From Capra hircus (taxonomy: Eukaryota > Chordata > Mammalia > Artiodactyla > Bovidae): DNA of 64,000 nucleotides. Of the stretch, positions 24,096 through 34,175 are shown piece after piece; positions within the stretch are counted from its first letter, which is position 1; each line of letters opens with the position of its first letter. Under the pieces are notes generated by a model. That model made no database searches, was not told the origin of the DNA, and saw only the letters and a list, made by a program, of their open reading frames with translations. Both the position numbers and the translations under genes were made by a program. The stretch is taken from the NCBI RefSeq assembly GCF_001704415.2, contig NC_030817.1:50267550-50331549 (forward strand), given 5' to 3'.

Positions 24096-24413
24096 GGCTG
24101 CCATTTCCTTCTCCAGGGGATCTTCCCGACCCAGGGATTGAACCCAGGGCTCCTGCATTGCAGGAAGTTCAGAGGTTAAAGCATCTGCCTCCAATGCGGG
24201 AGACCTGGGTTCGATCCCTGGGTTGGGAAGATCCCCTGGAGAAGGAAATGGCAACCCACTCCAGTACTCTTGCCTGGAGAATCCCATGGACAGAGGAGCC
24301 TGGTAGGCTGCAATCCACGGGGTAGCAAAGAGTTGAACACGACTGAGTGGCTTCACTTTCACTTTCTTCTGCATTACAGGCAGACACTTTACCGTCTGAG
24401 CCACCAGGGAAGT
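24096..24413 (-). mobile_element. Bov-tA SINE (outer) split by another Bov-tA
   Basis: Left part 24096-24164 (catttccttctccaggggat to ctgcattgcagg) and right part 24381-24413 (ttaccgtctgagccaccagg) make one reverse Bov-tA. Confidence 0.88.
24165..24368 (+). mobile_element. Bov-tA SINE (inner)
   Basis: Forward Bov-tA inserted into the outer SINE; 12-bp duplication ctgcattgcagg (24153-24164) and ctgcattacagg (24369-24380), one mismatch. Confidence 0.93.
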
Positions 24414-24875
24414 TCCTGGTTGGCAGCATTGGGTTCAGATCAACGCAGGGATGGTGGTAGCCTGGGTCCAACAGGCTACAGTGTAGGGAGTCTGCAACAT
24501 CCGAGACTCTGTCAGGGGTCAAGAGTGTCTAACAGAGGAGCAGCTGGGGAGCAAAGGAGCCTTCCAGCTCTCAGGTCAGGGAGTTCGCTCTTACTAGTGC
24601 TTATTAAGGGGTGTTTGAAGTGGAACTTTAATTTGGTCTCTTCTTATATTCAACCCAAATAACACCCTGGTCCATGCTTCCTGTCACTGTGGCTTCCTGT
24701 GGCCAGACAAGTTGAATTAATCTTTCTCCCTATAATTGCTCCCATGCCTTCTTGTGTTTTTCACTACTTCTTTCTTGCTCCCAATCCCTTTGTAATTCCT
24801 CTTTTTCCTTGTGTTTGGTTTCTCCCATTCTGCTCTGTGACTAAATCCACTCTTCTGTTTTTCATCCAATTAACA

Positions 24876-25402
24876 TCCAATGTCCAACCTAGAGAGCATA
24901 TTCAAAAGCAGAGACATTACTTTGCCAACAAAGGTCTGTCTAGTCAAGGCTATGGTTTTTCCAGTAGACATGTATGGATGTGAAAGTTGGACTGTGAAGA
25001 AAGCTGAGTGCTGAAGAATTGATGCTTTTGAACTGTGGTGTTGGAGAAGATTCTTGAGAGTCCTTTGGACTGCAAGGAGATCCAACCAGTCCATTCTGAA
25101 GGAGATCAGCCCTGGGTGTTCTTTGGAAGGAATGATGCCAAAGCTGAAACTCCAGTATTTTGGCCATCTCGTGTGAAGAGTTGACTCATTGAGAAAGACT
25201 CTGATGCTGGGAGGGATTGAGGGCAGGAGGAGAAGGGGACAACAGAGGATGAGATGGCTGGATGGCATCACCAACTCGATGGACAAGAGTTTGGGTGAAC
25301 TCCGGGAGTTGGTGATAGACAGGGAGGCCTGGCGTGCTGCGATTCATGGGGTCGCAGAGAGTCGGACATGACTGAGCGGCTGAACTAAACTGTACTGAAC
25401 TG
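24876..25402 (+). mobile_element. BovB LINE 3' fragment
   Basis: From the accaacctagatagcat-equivalent to the BovB terminus (ctgagcggctgaac). Only the end of the ORF and the 3' UTR are present. Confidence 0.92.
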
Positions 25403-26145
25403 ACATTCTCTGAGGTGGAAGAGGAAGGGAGTAGAGCTCTGTCTTTATAAGAAGCATTGGTGCACATGTTTTTTTTTTTAATGGTCCCACTTAAACTCTG
25501 CTCAGATGCTGCCTTCCCTGGGGAATGTGTTTCTTCTGTGTTTGCCCAGTTTGCTAGTTGTTTCTTCTCCCTTCCACAGCATGCGGTTTGCAAGTTTGTT
25601 AGTCAGTTAGTTCTACTCTTTGGCTTGTGGGAAACTGTCCACAGCTCATAAATTTTCACCACGTAGATTACATTCTCACTCCACCTTGAGCAGGACTCTG
25701 AGGTCATGAACTGGCTGGATGCCTCTTCGGGTAACTGTGATGTGATGCTCTGCATTCGCTGGGTCTTGGAGGATTGTTGGCCCTGTTCTTCCTGGCAGAG
25801 GGATGATCCAGGAGCAGTATTTTGAAACCTAACCAGGATGCTGTGCCCGGTGACCGAAGGACAGTGGCCACCCAGCAGGCCAGAGGTGGAGGGTGAGTCA
25901 AGTATCCCAAGTGTTGACTCTGGAGTGACCACACTGACCACAGCCATGAGTCAGACCAGTGTTGGGTTTTTTTCCTTTAATTTACTTAAAAAAACTTTTT
26001 AGAGTAGTTTCAGATTTATGAGAAAATTGTAAAGATAGTACAGAGAGTTTTCATATACTCCCCAGTTTCTTCTGTTAATGTCATACATTTGGTCTGGCAC
26101 AATTAAGAAACAGATATTGATAAACTATTAATTAGAGTTCATACT

Positions 26146-26592
26146 ACTACTAGTTATACAGTAGTCATGTATCAGTGTTAGAGTTGGACCATAAAGAAAG
26201 CTGAGCACCAAAAAATTGATGCTTTTGAACTATGCTGTGGGAGAAGACTCTTGATAGGCCCTTGGACTGCAAAGAGAGCAAACCAGTTAATCCTAAAGGA
26301 AATCAGTCCTGAATATTCATTGGATGGACTGATGCTGAGGCTGAAGTTCCAGTATTTTGGCCATCTGATGCAAAGAGCTGACTCATTAGAAAAGACCCTG
26401 ATGCTGGGAAAGATTGTAGGCGGGAGGAGAAGGGAATGACAGAGGATGAGATGGTTGGATGGCATCACCGACTCAATGGCCATGAGTTTGACCAAACTCC
26501 GGGAGACAGTGAAGGACAGGGAAGTCTGGGTTGCTGTTGTAGTCCATGGGGTCACAGATAGTCGGACATGACCGAGTAACTGAACAACAACA
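26146..26592 (+). mobile_element. BovB LINE 3' fragment
   Basis: BovB 3' end within the old L1; duplication agagttcatact (26134-26145) and agagttcgtact (26593-26604), one mismatch. Confidence 0.93.
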
Positions 26593-26914
26593 AGAGTTCG
26601 TACTTTATTCAGATTTGCTTTGTTTTATCTAAGTTTTTATCTAAGTTTTATCTTAGATTTTATCTGTGTTCCAGGACCCCATCCGAGATGCCATCCTACA
26701 TTCGGTTGTCATGTCTTATTAGACTGTGATAGTTTCTGAGACTTTCCTTGTTGTTGATGATTTTGACATCAAGACAATTTTGGGGATTTTATAGGATGTC
26801 ACTGTGTTAAAATTTGTCTTTTTTTTTTTTTCATGATTACGCTGTGGTTAAGGGTTTTCAGAGGAAGACCACAGAGGTACAGTGCCATTTTCATCATTGT
26901 ATGATGAATCTTTT

Positions 26915-27200
26915 TAAAAAATTTATTTATTTATTATTTTTTTTTGGCTGTTCTGGGTCCTCATTGCTGCATGCAGGCTTTTTCTAGTTGTAGTGAGCAG
27001 GGCTTTTTCTTCATTGCAGTGCATGGGCTCTAGGCCCACAGGCTTCCATTGTTGCATCTTGTAGCAGGAGAGCTCAATAATTGTGGCGCACAGACTTAGT
27101 TTTTCTGCAGCACGTGGGATCTTCCCAGACAAGGGATGGAACCTGGGCCCTCTGCATTGGGAGTGCAGAGTGTTAGCCACTGGACCACCAAGGAAGTCCT
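26915..27200 (-). mobile_element. CHR-type SINE, long form
   Basis: T-rich tail complement, ggctgttctgggtcctcatt, gcacgtgggatcttcccaga and accaccaaggaagtcct: a nearly complete reverse CHR-2-like element. Confidence 0.88.
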
Positions 27201-27444
27201 CTCTGCCTATCACTGCTGATCTCAGTAAAATAGGGATCTGGCTGACCGGTCATGGTGATTTATCTCTTTCTTCTTGTAAAGTTATTCTTTTTTCTCCTTT
27301 CCATACTGTTCTCTCTGGAAATTACTATATGCAGTCTATGCATAGGGAGTGAGGAGCTATGCTCCCCTTCCTTTAGGGCAGAGTATCTAAATCAGTCATT
27401 TTGAATTCTGCATGGGAAATTTGTCTGTTCTTTCCCATTTATGT

Positions 27445-27575
27445 CCTGGACAAGGGAATGTCCTGAAGAACCCCCTCCAGTATTCTTGCCTGGAAAATCC
27501 CGTGGACAGAGGAGCCTGGCATGCTACAGCCCATGGGGTTGCAAAGAGTCAGATATGACTCAGCATGCATGCACG
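27445..27575 (+). mobile_element. Bov-A SINE
   Basis: Forward Bov-A monomer between 12-bp duplications tcccatttatgt (27433-27444 and 27576-27587). Confidence 0.9.
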
Positions 27576-27651
27576 TCCCATTTATGTATTTATTCAGTCA
27601 CTTGCTTATATCAGTATATGCTCAAAGATATTCACTTTCATATTTTGAATT

Positions 27652-27993
27652 AAAAAAAGAAAAATTTGGCCATGCTGCACATCTTGGGGATCTCAGTTTC
27701 CCAGCCAAGAACTGAGCCCAGGCTACAACAGTGAAAGCAGCAAGTCTAACACCAGACCACCAGTGAAAGTGTTAGTCATTCAGTTGTGTCTGACTCTGCG
27801 ACCCCATGGAGTGTAGCACACCAGGCTTTTCTGTCCATGGAATTCTTCAGACAAGCATACTGGAGTGGGTAGCCATTCCCTTCTCCAGGGGATCTTCCTG
27901 ACCCAGGGATCAAACCCGAGTCTCTTGCTTTGCAGGCAGATTCTTTACTGTCTTAGCCATCAGGGAAGCCCAGACCACCAGGGAACTCTTTAA
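27652..27993 (-). mobile_element. CHR-type SINE split by a Bov-tA
   Basis: Left part contains gatctcagtttcccagccaa; the head finishes at 27971-27993 (cagaccaccagggaactctt). Confidence 0.8.
27764..27970 (-). mobile_element. Bov-tA SINE inside the CHR
   Basis: Reverse Bov-tA with a perfect 11-bp duplication cagaccaccag at 27753-27763 and 27971-27981. Confidence 0.93.
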
Positions 27994-28021
27994 TTTTTAT
28001 ACTTTGGATTTTAATCCAATA

Positions 28022-28434
28022 TTGTTATTCAGTTGCTAAGTCACCTGGGCACACTAGGCTTGTCTGTCGTCCACTATCTCCCATTGCTCAAACTCATGTC
28101 CATTGAGTCTGTGATGCTATCTAACCATCTCATCCTCTGCCGCCCCCTTCTCCTTTGCCTTCAGTCTCCCAGCATCAAGCTCTTTTGCAGTGAGTTGGCT
28201 CTTCGCATTAGGGGGCCAAAGTATTGTGGGAGTTTCAGCATCAGTCCTTCCAATGAATACTTAGGATTGAGTTCCCTTAGGATTGACTGATTTGATCTCC
28301 TTGCAGTCCAGGGGACTCTCGAGAGTCATCTCCGGCACCATAATTCAAAAGCATCAACTCTTTGGCACTCGGCCTTCTTTTATAGTCCGACTCTCATATC
28401 CGTATGTGGCTACTGAAAAATCATAGCTTTGAAC
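28022..28434 (-). mobile_element. BovB LINE 3' fragment
   Basis: Reverse BovB end (ttcagttgctaagtcacc to tgaaaaatcatagctttgaa), with several small deletions near the 3' terminus. Confidence 0.9.
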
Positions 28435-28620
28435 CCAAGACCACTTTGTTTATTTTGTTGCTTAGGGTGTTCTAGCTTTGGCCCCTAGGCACTCCAAAGT
28501 CTCTTTGACATTCCTTCATCATTGTGGTTTTTTTTTTTTTTTTAACTTTAAAAGCCTTTTCTACTTTTTAACACTGCAAGATGCTCCAGGCTTAGCTTAT
28601 ATATTTCCTACCCCAGTCCT

Positions 28621-28752
28621 GCTAAGTCTGCTAAGTCGCTTCAGTCGTGTCCAACTCTGTGTGACCCCACAGATGGCAGCCCACCCGGCTCTCTCGTCCC
28701 TGGGATTCTCCAGGCAAGAATACTGGAGTGGGTTGCCATTTCCTTCTCCAGG
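28621..28752 (-). mobile_element. Bov-A monomer SINE
   Basis: One reverse Bov-A monomer with a short ctgctaagtctgctaagtcg tail; 11-bp duplication accccagtcct at 28610-28620 and 28753-28763. Confidence 0.93.
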
Positions 28753-29496
28753 ACCCCAGTCCTAGAATCAGCTATTTCTTTAAGGAGCTCTGGTTCCTTT
28801 AGGGGGAAAATTTATTGATATTAGAAACCAAGATTTGGGCCCTAAGTATGCTCACTGCAACAGAAATGTTACTGCTCCTAAGCAATGTTGGCTTACAGAG
28901 CAAGGAAAAACATATGTGTATTGTGTATAAGCATATTTATAAATATGTAACCATCTGTCTTTATTAAGCTAAACATGAGTTTATACTGATATCTATGGTT
29001 CTAATCTCTTATCACAGGGATCATCCTAATCTTCTCCCCTTGCATGTCTGTAACTCTCCACTCCAACAGTGAGAAACAGGGCTCCAGCATCTGCCATCCA
29101 TTTACTTATTCAATTCCTGTGTATATATTTAGTGGTTTCAGAATTGCTAACCCATCCCTCTGTGGGAAGCAACTTTATTGGCAACAGTGAAATAGTATGG
29201 TATTGTTCCTTTTGCTTTTGGACTTGGAGACTCCACTCATTTCCAGAGTTTCTTTTTCCTCACGTGCTTTAGTGAGGTGGTTTTGTATATTTGTAATTCA
29301 GTTAGATTCTTTTAATCTTACGACTTTTTGAAAGAAATTGGAAGATAAAGACTCGGCCATCAGGGCCCTGAGTTAGAGAAAGCTTGTGAACGATTCATTT
29401 TCTTATATCTATCCAGTGTTTGGTGGCTCCATGCCACTGGATGATAGGGTTCTTATAATCTTTTCTCCCCTCTGCTTGCTTTGGTTCCTACCTGGT

Positions 29497-29875
29497 TGGT
29501 ATGGACTGAATGTTTATGACCCTGACAAAATAAAATGTTAAAGTCTTAATGTTTAATGGTATTTGGAGGTGGGGCTTCTGGGAGGTAATTAGGATTCAAT
29601 GAGGTCATGAGGGTGGGTCCTCATTATGGGATTAGTGGCTTTAAGAGAAGAGGGAGTGAGAGATCTCTGTCTTCATACACACACGTGTGCTGAGGTGCAG
29701 ACCAAAGAGACATTCTCCATCTGCAAGAAGCCTGGAAGAGATCTCTCATTAGGAGGTGAATCGGCCAGCACTGTGATCTTGGAATTCCCATCCTCCAAAA
29801 CTGTGAGAAATTTCTGCTAAGCCCACTTACTGCATGGTGCTTTGTTACCATAGCCTGAGCAGACCAACACACCAT
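29497..29875 (+). mobile_element. MaLR LTR (MST/MLT-like)
   Basis: tatggactgaatgtttatg, gaggtggggcttctgggagg, gaggtcatgagggtgggtcc and ctccaaaactgtgagaaat follow the order of a forward MaLR LTR. No internal region; solitary relic. Confidence 0.75.
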
Positions 29876-29917
29876 TATATGTAGAAATAGAGGCACCCCT
29901 GGGCTGTTGAGGGGCTC

Positions 29918-30330
29918 TTTCTTTTAAAATTTATTTATTTTTAATTGGAAGATAATTGGTTTATAATTGTGTTGATTTCTACCATACATCATGAGTCAGC
30001 CAGAGGTATACGTATGTCCCCTCCCTCCTGAACCTCCTTCTCATCTCCCACCCCATCCTGCCCCTCTAGGTTGTCACAGAGCATTGGGTTTGAGCTCCCT
30101 GCGTCATACAGCAAATTCCCACTGGCTGTCTATTTTACATCTAGTAATGTGTATGTTTCAGTGCAACTCTCCCAATTCGTCCCATCCTCTCCTTCCCCTA
30201 TTGTGTCCACCAAGTCTGTATGCATCTCTCTTTCTTAAACCAAGTTCCGCTGATTCCCTTTCTACCTTTAAACAACAAAGGGACTCCTCTTTCTCCCAGT
30301 GCATCTGGGATAGGAGGTGGGTCCAGGTAA
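29918..30330 (-). mobile_element. L1 3' end, bovine type
   Basis: Starts with tttatttatttttaattgga and contains catcatgagtcagccagagg, catcctgcccctctaggttg and gtgtccaccaagtctgtatg, the reverse 3' UTR of ruminant L1. Confidence 0.85.
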
Positions 30331-30541
30331 GGTTCTTAGTGGTGCTCCAGGGTAAAGCCCCTCCCTTGGAGTTGCCTGAGGATATCTGATGGGGCACCTT
30401 TGACAAAAACCAGCAATAGGATCAAAGGAATGCTTGGCAGGGGAAGGATTATAATTACCATCTTTGGAGGAAAGCATCACCTTTTTTCCCAAGCAGAGTG
30501 AGGCCAAGTGAGAGGAGGACCTGGTTTTAAAAGCAGGAAGC

Positions 30542-30624
30542 CGATTAATGTCAATGTATGGCAAAAACCACTACAATATTGTAAAGTAATTAGCCTCCAA
30601 TTAAAATACATTGATTAATTTAAA
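30542..30624 (+). mobile_element. Very short L1 3' end
   Basis: atgtatggcaaaaaccacta, gtaaagtaattagcctccaa and an A-rich tail, flanked by aaaagcaggaagc (30529-30541) and aaaatcaggaagc (30625-30637). Confidence 0.85.
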
Positions 30625-31653
30625 AAAATCAGGAAGCATGCTAAGAAGTGTTGTGGTGTGCAGTCATAGATGGTTCAGAGCTGGAATCCAGTCCCAGCTG
30701 TTGAGTGCAGTTGGCTGTACCGTGCTGTGGGCTGCTCTGTTGACTGGTGGGATCAGTGGCAGGTCCTGTCTGATGAACCTGGAGGCACTTTGTCAACCTT
30801 AACCTTGCAGTGTGGATGTGAATGACAGTCCAAATTTCCAAGTTAAAAGCCTCAGCTTCCTTGAGGCAGCTTTTCCCCCAGGATGCTGAATGTGTGTTTT
30901 TAGCTGCTTTAGACAAGTCATTGTGTCTTTGCCCTAGAACACTCTAATCACTTCATACAAATAGAGAAGTCATAGGAACGGTCACTAGCATAGGAAATAC
31001 AAAGAAGCCTGAAGCTTGGGAGAATGTGTCACCCTCGTTTTTTTTTTTTTTTTAAACCCCTTAACTTCCAGGGAGGGACTTCCTTTCATTGTCTCCCGGC
31101 TGTGTTTCTTCCTTTTCCTCTTCATTTTTTCTCTTTTCTTTGTAGTGCCTTTTTTTTTTTTTTTTGTAAACCATGTCTAAGAGTTAAAAAAAAATTACTT
31201 TTATTGCCTGTTTCATTTCACAGTTTGGCGCCTGTTTTGATATGAGTGTCTGCTTCCTGCCACCCTCAGGACAGTCGAAGGGTGCGGAGTAAATTTATAT
31301 AGGGCTTGACACCATGAATTCCATGGCTATGACCCAGAGAGTCTCCCATTGGAGAGATCTACCCAGAAAACAAATTACACTTTGGTATATAATGCAGAAT
31401 CTTTCTAAATTGAGCCCCTAGGAAAAAATGAAAACACTCAAGTACTTTCTCTTTTTGCTGTTTTGTCCTATGTGATCGTCATTTTAACCACCCAAATTAA
31501 AGTGTATGTGTTAATGTTCTACATTAAGTTAATGTCTGGAGGTTCATTTCGGACATTACCATTTAGAGTAGCTTAATGTTTAATATACAAGCATCTAGAA
31601 GAGTTCTTAGTACATAGTCCGAGTATTTAAGAGTTAATTAGATCATTATTATT

Positions 31654-31927
31654 TTTTAATATATATTTTTAATTTGTTTATTTGGCTGCACTGGGTCCTG
31701 GTTGTAGAATACGGGATCTTTTTTAGTTGCAGCTTGTGAACTCTCAGGGTTTCCCTGATGACTCAGACAGTAAAGAATCTGCCAGCAATGCTGGAGACGT
31801 GGGTGAACTCTCAGTTTCAGCATGTGGGATCTAGTTTCCTGACCAGGGATCGAACCTGCCCCCCACCTCACCCCCACCTCCACTTAGGGAGCAGGAAGTC
31901 TTAGTCACTGGACCACCAGGGAAGTCC
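31654..31927 (-). mobile_element. CHR-type SINE carrying a 55-bp insert
   Basis: tatttggctgcactgggtcc, catgtgggatctagtttcct and ggaccaccagggaagtccc. A direct repeat cattattatt (31644-31653 and 31928-31937) borders it, although this sequence is low in complexity. Confidence 0.85.
31748..31802 (+). mobile_element. Head-only Bov-tA insertion
   Basis: 55 bp matching only the tRNA-derived 5' head of Bov-tA (ttccctgatgactcagacag to ctggagacgtgg), with no Bov-A body or tail. The repeat gtgaactctcag flanks it at 31736-31747 and 31803-31814. Confidence 0.88.
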
Positions 31928-32294
31928 CATTATTATTATTATTACTACAAACTAAAGAACTGCTCCCATGTTGCATGTTGTGGGGCAGTAAGACAAAGAT
32001 GGGGCTTGGGACCTAACACCAGTATTCGGTGTGGGTGGAGGAAATAAACTGGAATTGCTGCTGTGTGTTACTGGCTTGGGAGATGTGATGGTGGGCATGG
32101 GAATGATCTCTGAGCAGAGATTTGGGTTCTAAAAACTTGGAACTAGGGAGCTTTGAAAGTTTCTCATGTAATGAAAGTCAGAGTATGTTAGATGGTCTCT
32201 GAAAGCCTCTCTACCTTTAGAATGTGATTCTATGTAGCTTCCCCCCTACTTGGAGTAGAAGGACGGGTTGGGAGTGAGCATTGGGAGGTTAAGG

Positions 32295-32739
32295 CAGCGG
32301 CCCCCAAAGTTTTTGGCACCAGGGGCCAGTTTCATGGAAGACAGTTTTTCCACTGGGGGTGGGGTGGGGATGGTTTGGGGATGATTCAAGTGTGTGACAT
32401 TTACTGTGTACTTTATTTCTGTTATTACATTGTGATATACAATGAAATAAGCATACAACTCACCATAATGCAGAATCAATGGAAGCCCTGAGCTTGTTTT
32501 CCTATAACTGAATGGTGATGGGAGGCAGTGACACCCCAAGTGTGTTGTGCTCCTATGAGAATCTAATGCTGCCCCTGATCTGACAGGAGGTGGAGCTTAG
32601 GCGCTAATACGAATGATGGGTAGTGGCTGTAAACACAGATGAAGCTTCACTCTCTGCTGCTCGCCTCCTGCTATGCAGCCTGGTTTGTAACAGGTCATGG
32701 ACTTCTATTGGTCTGTATCCCAGGGGTTGGGGACTGCTG
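32295..32739 (-). mobile_element. MER1-like hAT (Charlie-type) DNA transposon
   Basis: Inverted ends cagcggcccccaa and ttggggactgctg, and interior phrases such as ctttggcaccaggggcc-type sequence, catgaagctt... and ctgatctgacaggaggtgga. An exact 8-bp duplication ggttaagg (32287-32294 and 32740-32747) is the hAT signature. No transposase. Confidence 0.88.
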
Positions 32740-33217
32740 GGTTAAGGGACTTAGTAGAGGAGAAGGAAAAGGAGTGACTTTTTCTTCTAGGTTGGTTTCT
32801 TTTCTCAATGTGTTTTCTGGCATTCTCAGAGTAAAAGGAGTTTCCATATGCTTCTGCAATTGGTGTTAATTAAATGCAGACCATACCTCTTCAGCCCTTC
32901 TTGGCACACTCTTATAGGTTCAGCTGCAACTCAGGATAATGGGTGACTGCCAGAGGGAGGGAAAAAAGTAATATTCCATAAAATTAGGTAAGGTCTGGCT
33001 TAGAATTCTTTGAACATAAAGGCCAGGTTATCCATTTTTATTTGCACTCTAGCCCCCTGCCCCCGCTGCAAACACATCCCTGGGGAGAGGAAACCAGCAC
33101 AGCAGAGATTTTGTACAGGGGTGAAAGGGAGAGAGTTGGAGGTGAGCAAAGAAGGAGGACCAGGATGCCTTTTATTTTTGCGTTTTAATTTTTGTGGTAA
33201 TTAACACTCCTTGAAGG

Positions 33218-33434
33218 GCTTCCCAGGTGGCGATAGTGGTAAGAACTTGCCTGCCAACACAGGAGATGCAGGTTTCATCCCTGGTTTGGAAAGATCCCCC
33301 GGAGTAGGAAATGGAAACCCACTCCAGTATTCTTGCCTAGAGAATCCCATGGATAGGGGAGACTGGTGGGCTATAGTCCATGGGGTCACAAAGAGTCAGA
33401 CACTACTGAAGTGACTTCGCATGCACACATGCAC
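33218..33434 (+). mobile_element. Bov-tA SINE
   Basis: Forward Bov-tA with a perfect 15-bp duplication aacactccttgaagg at 33203-33217 and 33435-33449. Confidence 0.95.
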
Positions 33435-33454
33435 AACACTCCTTGAAGGAGTTG

Positions 33455-33722
33455 CTGCTGCTGAGTCGCTTAAGTCGTGTCTGACTCTGCGCGACCCCAG
33501 AGATAGCAGCCCACCAGGCCCCCCGTCCCTGGGATTCTCTAGGCAAGAACACTGGAGTGGGTTGCCATTTCCTTCTCCAGTGCACGCAAGTGAAAAGTCA
33601 AAGTGAAGTCGCTCAGTCGTGTCGGACTCCTAGCGACCCCATGGTCTGCAGCCTCCCAGGCTCCTCCGCCCATGGGATTTTCCAGGCAAGAGTACTGGAG
33701 TGGGTTGCCATTGCCTTCTCTG
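33455..33722 (-). mobile_element. BOV-A2 dimeric SINE
   Basis: Reverse dimer with a perfect 12-bp duplication ttgaaggagttg at 33443-33454 and 33723-33734; it landed in the right-hand duplication of the preceding Bov-tA. Confidence 0.95.
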
Positions 33723-34049
33723 TTGAAGGAGTTGACCTTACTCCATTATCTAGTTCCCACTCTGGTTGGGCTCTCTGGCCTTCCGCTCCAGTGACAAAGT
33801 TCCCGGCAAGGTCACCTTTGACCTCCATCCTGGTCTTCCTCTGTTTATCAGCAGTGTTTGGCTTATCCGAGCTCCTTAAACATCAGCCTCTCTCAGCCTC
33901 CGGGCCACCTTCCTCTCCTAATCTCCTCCTGTCCCACTGTCTCTTCTTAACTTCTTGGTGTTGAAGTGCCAAGGCCTGGACCTTCCTGTGATGGTGCAGG
34001 TGATGATTCAGTGGATCTGGGGTGGGATGTAGGATTTTGCATTTCTTTA

Positions 34050-34175
34050 AAAAGAAAAAAATTAACTAATTTTTGGCTGCGTTGGGTCTTCATTGCTGGG
34101 CACAAACTTTCTCCTGACCAGCAGTATGCAGGTTTCTCATCGTGGTGGCTTCTCTTGTAGAGCAGAGGCAACAAG
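34050..34175 (-). mobile_element. CHR-type SINE fragment
   Basis: ttttggctgcgttgggtctt and cgtggtggcttctcttgtag; the tRNA head is missing. Confidence 0.7.

Larger units (their letters stand above)
25970..29060 (-). mobile_element. Ancient L1 (L1M-type) fragment carrying many later insertions
   Basis: Pieces at 25970-26145, 26605-26910, 27200-27444, 27588-27650, 27994-28021, 28435-28620 and 28764-29060 are colinear parts of one known old L1 segment (examples: gatagtacagagagttttca, gaggaagaccacagaggtac, tccatactgttctctctgga, aagatgctccaggctta, gtaaccatctgtctttatta). Six insertion events separate them. Confidence 0.8.
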
